Source: Kofleriaceae bacterium (GTDB lineage: Bacteria; Myxococcota_A; Polyangia; Haliangiales; Haliangiaceae). Taken from it: DNA of 32,826 nucleotides. Positions within the stretch are counted from its first letter, which is position 1, and the number at the start of each line of letters is the position of its first letter. Made by a program: the position numbers and the translations under genes. The notes under the pieces were generated by a model. That model worked only from the letters and a program-made list of their open reading frames with translations. It made no database searches and was not told the DNA's origin. The stretch covers positions 1 to 32,826 of the forward strand of contig JALHPV010000046.1 of the NCBI GenBank assembly GCA_022842285.1. The letters are read 5' to 3'. This document shows positions 18,344 to 32,357 of this stretch, in pieces.

Positions 18344-19018
18344 GTGGAGCTGTCCAAGACCTTTGTCGACTTCGCTCAGCTCGGCGCTGACTGGGTGCTG
18401 TGGCTCCTGATCGCCCTCTCGGTGTTCTCCGTGGGCGTGATGGTCGATCGCTTTCTCTGGTTCCGCGGTCGCGACGCCGACACGCAGGCCTTCCTGACCG
18501 AGATGCGCGGCGCGTACGAACGCGACGAGCTCGACCACCTCACCAAGAAGTACAAGGACGATGCGTCGATCCCGGTGCAGGTCGCGCTGCGTGGCCTCGC
18601 GGAGCGCAAGGGCGGGCCCGCCGCCGTCGCCGAGGCGATGCACGGCGAACGCGCGCGCTGGCGGCGAGCGGGTGACAAGAACCTCATCATCCTCGGCACG
18701 CTCGGTAACAACGTGCCGTTCGTGGGCCTGTTCGGCACCGTGCTCGGCGTCATGAACGCCTTCCTGTTGCTGTCATCGAAGTCGTCGCAGGCGGAGAAAG
18801 AGACGCTCGATACGATCGCCGAGGCGCTGTCGGCGACGGCGTTCGGCCTCATGGTCGCCATCCCGGCCGTCGTGGCGTTCAACTACTTCTCGCGGAAGCT
18901 GAAGGTCGTGATGTCGGGCGCGGACGAGTGCGCGCACCACGTGCTCGCCCTGGTCCACGGCACCGAGCACGCGGGCGCCTCGCCGAAGCCCCTCGGCAAG
19001 CCCGAGGAGACGAAGTAA
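18344..19018 (+). CDS. exbB: ExbB/TolQ-family proton channel subunit
   Basis: A 224-residue inner-membrane protein of the MotA/TolQ/ExbB family. Together with the ExbD-like partner it converts proton flow into force on TonB. Three transmembrane segments are visible: about residues 15-35 (DWVLWLLIALSVFSVGVMVD), 115-140 (LIILGTLGNNVPFVGLFGTV) and 155-180 (ALSATAFGLMVAIPAVVAFN). The large cytoplasmic loop between the first two (residues 40-110) is helical. The signatures PFVGLFGTVLGVMNAF and AEALSATAFGLMVAIPAV are typical. The GTG start at 18344 follows a -10-like hexamer. The stop overlaps the exbD start by one base (TAATG). Whether it serves TonB or a Tol-like system is open; the tonB gene downstream favours ExbB. 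Confidence 0.88.
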   Translation: MELSKTFVDFAQLGADWVLWLLIALSVFSVGVMVDRFLWFRGRDADTQAFLTEMRGAYERDELDHLTKKYKDDASIPVQVALRGLAERKGGPAAVAEAMHGERARWRRAGDKNLIILGTLGNNVPFVGLFGTVLGVMNAFLLLSSKSSQAEKETLDTIAEALSATAFGLMVAIPAVVAFNYFSRKLKVVMSGADECAHHVLALVHGTEHAGASPKPLGKPEETK

Positions 19019-19437
19019 TGGCGGGCGGGGGCAGCCTCTACAACGACGACGACAACGCCGCGATCACGGACATCAACGTCACGCCGTTCGTCGACGTCGT
19101 GCTCGTGCTCCTGGTCGTCTTCATGGTGACGGCGAAGCTCATCATCTCGCGCGGCCTCGAGATCGATCCCCCCAAGGGGCCCGGCGGGGCGGTGACGGCC
19201 CAGCTCAAGGTCACGGTCGACACGACGGGCTACATCGACGTGAACGGCCTCAAGCTCCAGGGCGACGACGTCAAGATCGCCAAGATCAAGGAGGTCGCGA
19301 GCACGCTCGAGAAGCCGAAGGCCATCATCACCGGCGACCCGACGGTGCAGTACGAGGGGGTCATGAAGGCCATCAGCCTGGTCAAGAAGGCTGACAAGAA
19401 CATCGGCATCGCCCTCGAGACCAAGCCCGAGCAGTAA
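19018..19437 (+). CDS. exbD: ExbD/TolR-family proton channel subunit
   Basis: A 139-residue single-pass inner-membrane protein. The N-terminal cytoplasmic segment (MAGGGSLYNDDDNAAITDIN) leads into VTPFVDVVLVLLVVFMVTAK, where Asp26 of the FVD motif is the expected proton-carrying residue. The periplasmic part has the ExbD fold (LEIDPPKGPGGAVTAQLKVT, YIDVNGLKLQGDD, PKAIITGDPTVQYEGVMKAI, DKNIGIALETKPEQ). The length is normal for the family (about 130-145). ATG 19018 shares one base with the exbB stop. It is cotranscribed with exbB, and 20 bp separate it from tonB. Confidence 0.92.
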   Translation: MAGGGSLYNDDDNAAITDINVTPFVDVVLVLLVVFMVTAKLIISRGLEIDPPKGPGGAVTAQLKVTVDTTGYIDVNGLKLQGDDVKIAKIKEVASTLEKPKAIITGDPTVQYEGVMKAISLVKKADKNIGIALETKPEQ

Positions 19438-19445
19438 TCACGCGC

Positions 19446-19451
19446 TAGGCT
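19446..19451 (+). promoter_or_regulatory. Candidate -10 box (TAGGCT) 6 nt before tonB GTG
   Basis: TAGGCT, then TTCGTC and GTG 19458, in the 20-bp gap after exbD. Confidence 0.35.
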
Positions 19452-19457
19452 TTCGTC

Positions 19458-20264
19458 GTGCGCTGGGACTCACCCGCCGTGCTGGTCAGCGCCGCCACGC
19501 TGGCCGTACACCTCATCCTCGTCGTCATCATCGACGCGATCGTGGTGACGAATCCCTACGTCCCGGAGCCGCCGGCGCCCCACATCGAGACCTTCGACGT
19601 CGATGTCGAGCCCCCGCCGCCCAAGGCCCCCGAGCCCGAGCCCGAGCCGGAGCCCGAGCCCGAGCCCGCCGACGAGCCCCCGGAGCCGACCAAGCCGGCG
19701 CCGACCCCCACGGTCCGCGCGCCCCGCGCCAGCACCAGCAGCAAGGCGCCGCCGACCGAGACTGTGGTCACCCCGACCACCCCGGCCACGCCACCGGGTG
19801 GTAGCGGTCCCGTGATCCAGATGGGCGACCTCCCGACCGGGCCGGGGTATGGGCCGGGTAAGAAGAAGGTCCCCAAGCCGGGCTCGGGCGGCCGCGGCAC
19901 CGGCAACGGCACCGGTACGGGCTCAGGCTCGGGCGGCGATCCCCCGCCGCCGCCTCCCGGCCCGGTCTCCGTGGCGATGCTGAAGAAGCGGGCGCTGCCG
20001 AAGAACGACGCCGAGACCTACACCAACGAGTATCCCGCCGAGGCGAAGCGGCTCGGGATCGAGGGGCAGATCCTGGTGCGCTTGACGGTGTCGTCCGAGG
20101 GCAAGGTCAAGAAGGCGGTCCTCCTGAAGAAGCTCGGAGGTGGCCTGGACGAGTGGGCCCTCTCGCGCGCGAAGAAGATCGAGTTCACGCCGGCGCTCGA
20201 CACCAACGACCAGCCTGTCGAATCGACCGTCGTGTGGACCTTCGATATGACGTTACCGAAGTAG
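19458..20264 (+). CDS. tonB: TonB-family energy transducer
   Basis: TonB carries energy from ExbBD across the periplasm to outer-membrane receptors. The 268-residue protein has an N-terminal membrane anchor (residues 8-32, LVSAATLAVHLILVVIIDAI). A Pro/Glu-rich arm of about 40 residues of EP repeats and a Thr/Pro/Ala stretch follow, long enough to cross the periplasm, then a Gly-rich linker. The C-terminal TonB fold is at about residues 180-268: YTNEYPAEAKRLGIEGQILV, LTVSSEGKVKKAVLLKKLGG and IEFTPALDTNDQPVESTVVW (family: YPxxAxxxGxxGxVxVxFxI). The GTG start is chosen from the anchor and the -10-like TAGGCT. The conserved anchor His is present (AVHLIL). Confidence 0.9.
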   Translation: MRWDSPAVLVSAATLAVHLILVVIIDAIVVTNPYVPEPPAPHIETFDVDVEPPPPKAPEPEPEPEPEPEPADEPPEPTKPAPTPTVRAPRASTSSKAPPTETVVTPTTPATPPGGSGPVIQMGDLPTGPGYGPGKKKVPKPGSGGRGTGNGTGTGSGSGGDPPPPPPGPVSVAMLKKRALPKNDAETYTNEYPAEAKRLGIEGQILVRLTVSSEGKVKKAVLLKKLGGGLDEWALSRAKKIEFTPALDTNDQPVESTVVWTFDMTLPK

Positions 20265-20297
20265 CTCGCCCCGTAGAGATATGGCGCAGGTTCGGCT

Positions 20298-20303
20298 TAA
20301 TAT
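20298..20303 (+). promoter_or_regulatory. Candidate -10 box (TAATAT) 7 nt before ATG 20311
   Basis: TAATAT matches four of six -10 consensus bases and is the most A/T-rich hexamer in the region. It favours ATG 20311 over the in-frame ATGs at 20281 and 20302, which would then lie upstream of or within the promoter. Confidence 0.45.
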
Positions 20304-20310
20304 GTCGGCA

Positions 20311-22764
<2,454 letters not shown>

Positions 22765-22771
22765 GGGACGT

Positions 22772-24028
22772 CTACGGGCGCCCCGTCGGTCCGAGCGTCA
22801 GCACGAACGCGTCGTAGCCCTGGGGCTGGTGATCGGGGACGAGCGGACCGTCCGAGGCCCCGGCCACGATCACGGTCCCGCACGCGTCCACCGCGATGCG
22901 AGCCGGCATCTCGTCGCCGGCCGTCCCGCGCTGCGCGGCCCAGCCGCGCGTGCCATCGGGATCGATCTGGATGACGAACAGATCATTGCCCCCGGCGGCC
23001 GGGCCGGCGACGTCGCCCGAGGTCTCGCCGAGAAGCCAGCTCGCCCCGGTCGCGAGGTCGACGGCGAGATCGATCGCGAAGTCGGGTGCGGTCGAGCCGT
23101 AGGTCTGGGCCCAGCGCAGACGCAGGTCCGGAGCGAGGCGGGCCACGAACACGTCCTGCTCGCCGAACAGCTGATCGCCGATGGGGTTGATCGTCGTGCC
23201 GGCGATCAGGAAGTCACCGTCGGCGAGGCGCTCGATGGACCGGATGTAGTCGAGCGGGCCCGGCAACGAGAAGGCCGGCGCTTCGATGCGGTCGCTCACG
23301 CGGCTCACGAACGAGCCCGCCCGCGACTCGGTGGACCCGACGAGGATGGGCGTGCCATCGGGATCGAGCGTGACGTCGGTGGCGAGGTCCGGCCGCCCCG
23401 TCAGCGCCCGCACGAAGGTGCCGGCCTGGCGCTCCACGTCGTAGTCGAAGACGAACGGGTCCTGCCACGCCTCGACGTAGTTCGAGGGGATGAAGATGTC
23501 GTGGTAGCCGCCCACCACCCGGCGCGTGCCTGCCGCGACGATCGTGAACGGGCGCTCGGGCGGGGCCTCCCCCGCGGTGGTCAGGCGGAGCTGTTGGCCC
23601 TCGGCGTCCAGGTCGGCGAGCATCAGGTCGAGCTCGCCATCGACGAGCATCCGGCCCACGAGCGCGATCCGATCGTCGGCATCGACGGTGATCGCATCAA
23701 CGGCCGTGCCGACACCCGGCGTCCACGCCCACGCCACCTGCGCGCCGTCCCAGCGCTCCAGGAACGGCCGATCCCCGACCCCACCGAACACGTGCACGGC
23801 GCCAGAGCGCGCGATCGAGACCCCGGCCGTGTCGTCGGCCGTCGAGCCCCATTGTCGATCGGGCACCGGCATCGCGCAGCCCGCCGGCGGCGGATCGACC
23901 GGCGCGTCCATCCCCGGCGGCGCGTCCATCCCCGGCGGGGCATCGACCGTGGGCTCGTCATCGGGCAGCCCCGGGGCCTCCGTACAAGCACCGAGAGCCA
24001 GGCAGGCGGCGGCGAGTCGGACCTTCAT
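22772..24028 (-). CDS. Hypothetical lipoprotein with beta-propeller-like repeats
   Basis: A 418-residue predicted lipoprotein (MKVRLAAACLALGAC, lipobox LGAC, Cys15). After the short repeat APPGMDAPPGMDAP comes a region of about 350 residues with recurring four-strand units of the form GSTADDTAGVSIARSGAVHV, DAITVDADDRIALVGRML, ATDVTLDPDGTPILVGST, SIERLADGDFLIAGTT, IDLAVDLATGASWLLGET and ARIAVDACGTVIVAGAS. These resemble the SBBP/NHL-like beta-propeller repeats (V-x-x-D-x-x-G-N-x-x-V-x-G) common in secreted myxobacterial proteins. Function unknown. The 3' end is 7 bp from the convergent OmpA-type gene. Upstream (24060-24074), its leader shares 14 of 15 bases with that of the gene starting at 12707. 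Confidence 0.7.
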   Translation of the reverse strand: MKVRLAAACLALGACTEAPGLPDDEPTVDAPPGMDAPPGMDAPVDPPPAGCAMPVPDRQWGSTADDTAGVSIARSGAVHVFGGVGDRPFLERWDGAQVAWAWTPGVGTAVDAITVDADDRIALVGRMLVDGELDLMLADLDAEGQQLRLTTAGEAPPERPFTIVAAGTRRVVGGYHDIFIPSNYVEAWQDPFVFDYDVERQAGTFVRALTGRPDLATDVTLDPDGTPILVGSTESRAGSFVSRVSDRIEAPAFSLPGPLDYIRSIERLADGDFLIAGTTINPIGDQLFGEQDVFVARLAPDLRLRWAQTYGSTAPDFAIDLAVDLATGASWLLGETSGDVAGPAAGGNDLFVIQIDPDGTRGWAAQRGTAGDEMPARIAVDACGTVIVAGASDGPLVPDHQPQGYDAFVLTLGPTGRP

Positions 24029-24059
24029 GCCGGCCGCCGTTTGCAGCCTCGATGCCAGG

Positions 24060-24074
24060 CGCTATCTCCGTGTC
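24060..24074 (-). promoter_or_regulatory. 15-bp motif shared by two lipoprotein promoter regions
   Basis: On the minus strand GACACGGAGATAGCG lies 32-46 nt before ATG 24028. The related GACACGGAGATAACG is at 12714-12728 before the lipoprotein start at 12707. It includes a GATARC -10-like core. It lies in the 172-bp gap 24029-24200, which otherwise holds only the hairpin at 24162. Confidence 0.3.
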
Positions 24075-24161
24075 ATCGCGTAACCCGCTGCGAGCTCGCG
24101 CGGAGATCCACGGGTGCGGTTCACGGATTTCTCGCGTCGCCCTGGCGTCCGCGCCCTGGGA

Positions 24162-24192
24162 CCGCCTGCGGCGCCGCTGCGGCCGCGGGCGG
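24162..24192. terminator. Strong GC hairpin downstream of the prkA operon
   Basis: CCGCCTGCGGC (24162-24172), a 9-nt loop and GCCGCGGGCGG (24182-24192) form an 11-bp stem with one wobble or mismatch, starting 8 bp after the last stop of the minus-strand operon. No U-run follows, so it is a terminator candidate only. Confidence 0.4.
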
Positions 24193-24200
24193 CGTCGCGG

Positions 24201-25205
24201 CTAGCGGGTGCCCTTCAGGACCTTCGGGGTCGGTGCAACTTCGAGGACCTCGATCGGCCCGCCGTAGTGCTTCGCGAGGCCCACGTCGATGCGCCAGACG
24301 GCCCCATCGCACGCGGACGTGATGCCCGTCTGCTGGGGCGTGTGACCGACGACCATGCGCTTGGCGTTCAGCACCTTCAGGGCCGCGGCGAGCGCGGCAC
24401 AGTCCACGTCCTCGAAGCCGTAGGCCCGGGTCCAGACCGGTGAGTCGTCGGCGGTGAGGGCTGGTGGGGGCTCGGTGATGTCGCCGGCCTGGCCGTCGAG
24501 CCAGCACCGGGACGCCGCGTTGACCGCCTCCACCTGCGTGGCCCAGGGGCCGATGACACCGGCGTGCGAGTAGACGGTGTCACCGATGATCGCGACGACG
24601 TTGTGCGCGGCGAACTTCTTCGCGTAGACGCCGCCCGGGGCGAGCGCGGCGATGCGCCCGCGGGCCTGCTCGGGGACGCGCGCCCACTTCGCGGTGTCGG
24701 CGGCGGCCGCTTCGTCGAAGTCGTGCATCGCGCCCGGCGTGACATAGCGGAGGTCACCGGCCGCGTTCATGAGCTCGTGGTTGCCGTTCAGGAGAATCAC
24801 GGCGCCACCGGCGGCCTGGGCTTCGCCTTCCAGCTTGGCGAGCAGATCGACGATCGCCTGCTCGTCGTCGCCCCGATCGAGGATGTCGCCCGTCTGTACG
24901 ATCGTGAGATTGCCGCCGACCCACGTGTCCTTGGCATCGATCGCCCCCGCGGCCTGCAGCGCCGCGCGCGTGGCCGCGAGATCACCGTGGAGGTCGCCGA
25001 TCGCGACGACGCGGCCCGCCGGTGCCTCGTAGCGCAGGGGCACGTCCGAGAGCTTGCACGCCGCATCGCTCGTCGGTGCAGGAGCGACCGCGGCTGCGGG
25101 GGCGTCGGCCTTCGGATCCACGAGGGTTGGCCGCGCGGCCGGCGGGTCGGCCGACTGCTTGCGGTCGCACGCGACCAGCGTCAGGAGCAGGAGCGCGTGC
25201 TTCAT
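24201..25205 (-). CDS. Calcineurin-like metallophosphatase lipoprotein
   Basis: A 334-residue protein with a lipoprotein signal (MKHALLLLTLVAC, lipobox LVAC, Cys13) and the metal-binding motifs of PPP-type metallophosphatases in order: GDLHGD, GDILDRGDDE, NGNHE, SHAGV and VVGHTP. This is the layout of bacterial Shewanella-like protein phosphatases (Shelphs), which use two metal ions to hydrolyse phosphate esters of proteins or small molecules. The lipobox places the catalytic domain outside the cytoplasm, so its substrate would be periplasmic or on the cell surface. ATG 25205 overlaps the stop of the PP2C gene as ATGA, making it the last gene of the prkA operon. Confidence 0.85.
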   Translation of the reverse strand: MKHALLLLTLVACDRKQSADPPAARPTLVDPKADAPAAAVAPAPTSDAACKLSDVPLRYEAPAGRVVAIGDLHGDLAATRAALQAAGAIDAKDTWVGGNLTIVQTGDILDRGDDEQAIVDLLAKLEGEAQAAGGAVILLNGNHELMNAAGDLRYVTPGAMHDFDEAAAADTAKWARVPEQARGRIAALAPGGVYAKKFAAHNVVAIIGDTVYSHAGVIGPWATQVEAVNAASRCWLDGQAGDITEPPPALTADDSPVWTRAYGFEDVDCAALAAALKVLNAKRMVVGHTPQQTGITSACDGAVWRIDVGLAKHYGGPIEVLEVAPTPKVLKGTR

Positions 25206-26149
25206 GCGTTCGGTGGGGTGGGCGGCTCGTTCGCCACCAACCCGACGACCACAGTGATGTTGTCGTCGCCGCCGCGGCTGTTCGCGAGGTCGATCAAGGT
25301 CTCGGGGAGCCGGCGGTACCACGTCATGGCCATGATGCGTTCGAGCTCGCCTGCTTCCACGTAGTTCGACATGCCGTCGGAGCACAAGAGAAAGCAGTCC
25401 CCCGCGGACACGGGGAGCACCTTCATGTCCGCGTCGATCTCGCGCTCGAAGCCGATCGACTTCGTGATGACGTGGCGGAACTTGCTGCTCTTCGCCTCCG
25501 CCTCGCTGATGGATCCCGAGCGGAGCTGCTCGGCGATCCACGAATGGTCGTCGGTCACCTGCGCGAGCTTGCCGTCGCGGAACAGGTAGCAGCGCGAGTC
25601 CCCCGCGTGAACCACGTGGGCCTTACCGGCATGGACCAGCGCCGCCGTGAGCGTCGTCCCCATGCCACGCAGCTCGGGCTTCTGCCACGCCGCCTCGTAG
25701 ATGGCTCCGCTCGCGCGACGAACGATGCCGCGCATGAGCTCGAGGGCGGGCGCAAACGCGAGCACGCTCGTCGCGGGCAGCGTCGCCTCGTCGCCGCGGA
25801 CGGGCGTCGGCCCGGCGAGGCCACTGCTGCGGACATTGGCCGCGAGCTCGCGGGTCAGCGTGGGCGAGTGCGCGAAGTCGTCGAAGCTGCCCATGGCGGG
25901 CATCTCTTCGGTCGTCCGCATGCTCGCCCGGATCTGGGCCTCGAGCGCCTTGGCGAAGTCGCCGCGCGCGGCGGCCAGCTCGGTGCCGAGGAACTCGACG
26001 GCCATCCGACTCGCGGTCGCGCCACCTTGATGCCCCCCCATGCCGTCGGCGACCGCCAGGATGCCGGTCTCCGGATCGACGAGGTAGCTGTCCTCGTTGC
26101 GCTCCCGCTTCTTCCCGGGGTCACTCGCCCCCCACGCCCAGAGCTTCAT
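25202..26149 (-). CDS. PP2C-family (PPM) Ser/Thr protein phosphatase
   Basis: A 315-residue cytosolic phosphatase. The PP2C motifs occur in order: RNEDSYLVDPETGILAVADG with GMGGHQGG (metal-binding Asp and Gly), MGTTLTAALV, HAGDSRCYLFRDGKLAQVT with DDHS, FLLCSDGMSNYV and RGGDDNITVVV (final metal-binding Asp). Between the first and second motif groups is an insertion of about 60 residues (residues 85-145). PP2C enzymes remove phosphate from proteins phosphorylated by Ser/Thr kinases. ATG 26149 shares one base with the spoVR stop (TGATG), so it is translated with the PrkA-DUF444-SpoVR genes. That makes it a natural candidate to oppose PrkA, which is inference. Confidence 0.94.
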   Translation of the reverse strand: MKLWAWGASDPGKKRERNEDSYLVDPETGILAVADGMGGHQGGATASRMAVEFLGTELAAARGDFAKALEAQIRASMRTTEEMPAMGSFDDFAHSPTLTRELAANVRSSGLAGPTPVRGDEATLPATSVLAFAPALELMRGIVRRASGAIYEAAWQKPELRGMGTTLTAALVHAGKAHVVHAGDSRCYLFRDGKLAQVTDDHSWIAEQLRSGSISEAEAKSSKFRHVITKSIGFEREIDADMKVLPVSAGDCFLLCSDGMSNYVEAGELERIMAMTWYRRLPETLIDLANSRGGDDNITVVVGLVANEPPTPPNA

Positions 26150-28859
26150 CAGTAGTCCGCGCTCCGCTCGCTGATGGTTCCGTCCTCGCACCGCAAGAGC
26201 TTGCCCTTGCCCTCCACGCGGGTGAGCAAGCTCACCGGTCGCGTCCACAGCTTCGACGCGTTCTTCAACGTGTCGCGCGTCTGGCCGCCATCGAGATCCG
26301 CGCCCTCGTGGATGTGGCGCAGGAGCAGTTCACTCTTGTTGTCGAAGTTCCCGTCCTCGACGACGATCACCGGCTGGCCGCGGTTGGTCAGCATCTTCAA
26401 GAGCTGGTCCTTCACCTTCTTGAACTCGCGGCTCATGATCTCCCAGTTGCCACTGCGCTCGGAGAAGCCGAACGCATAGAACTTCTGTTCGATGCAGAAC
26501 TCGAGCGTGAAGAACTCGTCGATGAACGTGATGTCGTTGTAGAGCTTGCGCACCTCGAAGATCCGCTTGCGCCCGAGGCCGGTCCGCCGGTCCCAGTTGC
26601 GCTTCAGATCCATCTGATCGCACTCGTCCCACTCCTTGCCGAACTGGCCGCGATTCCACCGCTCCTCGATGTTGCGGAACAGCTCGATGCCGAGCTTGTA
26701 GGGATTGAGCCGCCCCGGCGCGGTCGCGAGCACGCCGGCATTCGCGTCGGCGTAGTCGATGACCTCCGCGGCCGTCAGCGCCTTCTCCGTCAGGATCTTC
26801 GAGTGCCAGTAGGAGTTGTGGTTGATGAATCCGCACGCCGCGTAGCGATGAGTCTCCTCCACCGAGATGTCGTAGACATCGGCACGGCCGTGCTCGATGG
26901 AGACGACCTCGTCCTCCCACTTCTCCTCGAGGAACCACTTCCGCTCTGCGATGTACGCGTCGAGCTTCGCTTGCTTGCGCGCGAGGCCGAACCCGATCTT
27001 CTCCGCGAAGACCTTCGCGGACGCACCGGCCACATGCACGTGCCAGCACTCGTCCTTCTGCTTCCGCTTGCGGCTCAGGATGCCGTAGTTCAGCAACAGG
27101 AGCTGCGTCTGCTCCGCGAGCTGGTCGCTCATCGTGCTGAGGATGACGCCCTGCTTGCCGGCGTAGCCGTCGCAGTCGAAGTACGCGCGCAGGAACGCCC
27201 GCACGACCGGCTCGGGCGACCTCAGGATCGCTTCCGGTATCGCCTTCTCGCGCGCGCTGACCCCATGGGTCATGCCGAAACACTCGACGAGAAAATCGGT
27301 CAGGTGCTGTGAGTGCAAAAGCACGCGCCACCGCCCCTCGTCCTTCTCCATGCTCGCGATCACGTCGAACAGATCGTGCGCAAGTCGCATGAAGTCCGAC
27401 GCCTGCGGATCGTCCGCCGTGGTGAGTCCCAGATTGCGCTTTACCTTGCTGATGTGCCCGTCGCCGACGAGGTACCCGAGGAAAGCACCGAGCCGCTCAT
27501 CGACCCGCGTGGGGACACGAATCGGCGCGCGTTTGTTGTGCCCCGTTCCCAACGCCAGGTTGCCTGGCCGCTCGTATTCAGCACGCGCGGCGTTGTACTC
27601 GGCGCGCGTCCGCTGACGGGCCACAGTCGTGCCGGCATGCGCGGTCGCGACAAGGTCAATCAAACCGACGTCCGAGTTCACGTCTGCCATCGACACTCGG
27701 TACGGCTCGAACCACGTGATGGGCACCTGTTCGGAAGCCCACATTCCACCGCCGCCGGACACGGCAACGCGATCGCCAACACCGAGCTCGTCGAGACGCT
27801 TCCAGGTGGTGAGGTCAGAAGCGAGAACTCGGTGGTTGTTCGAGCCCTCGATCACCAAGCCGCGGCGGGTCGTGACCTTTACCGTCGGATGGTCGGGGAT
27901 GATATTTCGGTCATAGACCCGGCGCCGTTCGGAACCATCGAATACAAAGTTGCCGCTCTCATTGCGTACCAACGCCTCCATCGTCAACACGCCGTTTTCT
28001 GAAAACACCAACGATTTCGATATGATGCAGGCCCACCCTTCGTTCATGACCTTCGTCATTGCTTGGGGTGCAAAGTAATACGCCTCGTCGCGCACGACTT
28101 CGAGGATGTCGCGCTGCCAGTGCTCGAGCGGAGCGTGCTCGATCAGGAACGCCAGCACGTCGCGCTGCGGAGCTTCCGGGAAGCGCTTCTTCGCCTTCTT
28201 CTCCTCCTCCTCGCGCTTCTTCTTCTGCTTCTCGAGGTACTCGGGCGGGTTGATGAACGAGTCCATGTAGCCCTTGGACTTGAGCCGCCCGCTCTTGTCC
28301 TGGAGGTCATCCTCGTCCTCGGTCTTCGGCTTCGCCGTGCGCACGATGTACGCGCTCATCGGATCGATGAGGTTCTCGAGCGAGAGGCACGTGTCGATGT
28401 AGTCCTCGACGACGTCCTGGCCCTGACGGGCCATGTGGCGACGCACGCGCGCGGCGTGGTTCGCCATGCCGTCGATCATCTTGCGATTGGTCTTCGAGAA
28501 GAAGTAGTTGTTCTTGAAGAAGTCGACGTGCGCGCAGACGTGCGCCATCACGATCTTCTGATCGGTGAGCGAGTTGCCCTCGAGCAGGTACGCGTAGGCG
28601 GGGTTCGTGTTGATGACCATCTCGTAGATCTTCGAGAGGCCCCACTCGTAGCTCTTCGAGAGCTGCTCGTAGTCCATGCCGAAGCGCCAGTGCGGATAGC
28701 GCGTCGGGAAGCCGCCGTACGCGGCGACCTCGTTCATGGTCTTGTAGTCGAGGACCTCGTAGAGGATCGGGAAGAAGTCGAGGCCGTAGTTCTTCGCGTA
28801 GGCCTCGATCTCCACCTGCATATCGGAGAGATAAGCAGGAAAGCGCTTCATCGCAGACA

Positions 28860-28860
<1 letters not shown>
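26149..28860 (-). CDS. spoVR: SpoVR-family protein interrupted by an intein
   Basis: A 903-codon gene. The exteins (residues 1-277 and 683-903, 498 in total) match a full-length SpoVR protein (about 500 residues): [87 protein letters not shown], then SYWHSKI, and C-terminal [20 protein letters not shown] and [11 protein letters not shown]. SpoVR works with PrkA (YeaG) and DUF444 (YeaH) proteins in stress and sporulation responses; its biochemical role is not settled. A 405-residue intein separates MNEGWA from SYWHS, so active SpoVR requires protein splicing. ATG 28860 shares one base with the yeaH stop; earlier in-frame starts lie inside yeaH and are rejected. Confidence 0.95.
26815..28029 (-). 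mobile_element. Intein with LAGLIDADG homing endonuclease domain in spoVR
   Basis: The intein runs from Cys1 (codon 28029-28027) to Asn405 (codon 26817-26815), with Ser as the +1 residue. Block A is [13 protein letters not shown]. Block B is [11 protein letters not shown], with His66 and Ser at the usual Thr place. The endonuclease motifs are [11 protein letters not shown] (Asp190) and [12 protein letters not shown] (Asp287), with [11 protein letters not shown] between them. Block F is [13 protein letters not shown] and block G is GFINHN with penultimate His404. All residues needed for splicing and both endonuclease acids are present. By hand count the first 120 bases at its 5' end (27901-28020) are about half GC, lower than the extein, as expected of a recently acquired element. 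Confidence 0.95.
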
Positions 28861-29971
<1,111 letters not shown>

Positions 29972-29975
<4 letters not shown>

Positions 29976-30193
29976 ACGGCCACGTCCCCGAGCTCACCTC
30001 GCTCGTTCACGAAACACAGGCGACCGCCGGTGCGCTTGGTCCGCATCGCCATGTCGAGCAGGCCGAGCGCGCGCGACATGACATCCGACGGATTCTCGGT
30101 GTCCATCTCCACGCACAGCCGCGCGAGGAGGGTGGCGAGCGTGTGATTGAGCTCGACCGAGACGGACCCCATGCCGCGCGGATCGTCGCTCAC
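29972..30193 (-). CDS. Small ribbon-helix-helix-like protein in the prkA operon
   Basis: A 73-residue protein starting at GTG 30193 (an in-frame ATG at 30172 is an alternative). The sequence [20 protein letters not shown], followed by [20 protein letters not shown] and [16 protein letters not shown], fits a MetJ/Arc ribbon-helix-helix: a beta strand with alternating residues, two helices with the S-x-x-x-x-x-x-R-A-L pattern, and a C-terminal G-x-x-x-x-V-N-x-x-G-E-L tail seen in several small RHH proteins. Such proteins bind operators as dimers, or act as adaptors. It overlaps yeaH by 4 nt and lies 55 bp after prkA. It is not part of the usual yeaG-yeaH-spoVR set as I know it. Autoregulation is possible but unproven. 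Confidence 0.65.
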
Positions 30194-30210
30194 GAGGCTT
30201 CGCCCCGCTC

Positions 30211-30230
30211 CCCCACCCGTGGGGCCCCAC
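30211..30230. repeat. Overlapping GC hairpins between prkA and the RHH gene
   Basis: CCCCAC (30211-30216), CC, GTGGGG (30219-30224), and the overlapping 12-bp palindrome GTGGGGCCCCAC (30219-30230), can form alternative hairpins in the 55-bp gap. There is no U-tract. This might modulate read-through from prkA or be an operator. Confidence 0.35.
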
Positions 30231-30248
30231 TCCGGCGTGCGCGCCGCA

Positions 30249-32291
<2,043 letters not shown>

Positions 32292-32297
32292 GAAGCG

Positions 32298-32303
32298 ACG
32301 GTA
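32298..32303 (-). promoter_or_regulatory. Candidate -10 box (TACCGT) 6 nt before prkA ATG
   Basis: On the minus strand TACCGT, CGCTTC, ATG 32291. It is the likely promoter of the six-gene operon; no -35 was recognised. Confidence 0.4.
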
Positions 32304-32357
32304 CCATGCGAGCGCGAGGTGCGTACTGCCGCCGCCCAGGCCCGCGATGCGGTCGGG

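Noticed and set aside
19615-19690. Short GAGCCC repeats as a regulatory repeat
   Set aside because: They encode the Glu-Pro arm expected in TonB.
27313-28002. Plus-strand open frame across the intein region
   Set aside because: No motifs; the minus strand encodes a complete set of intein blocks.
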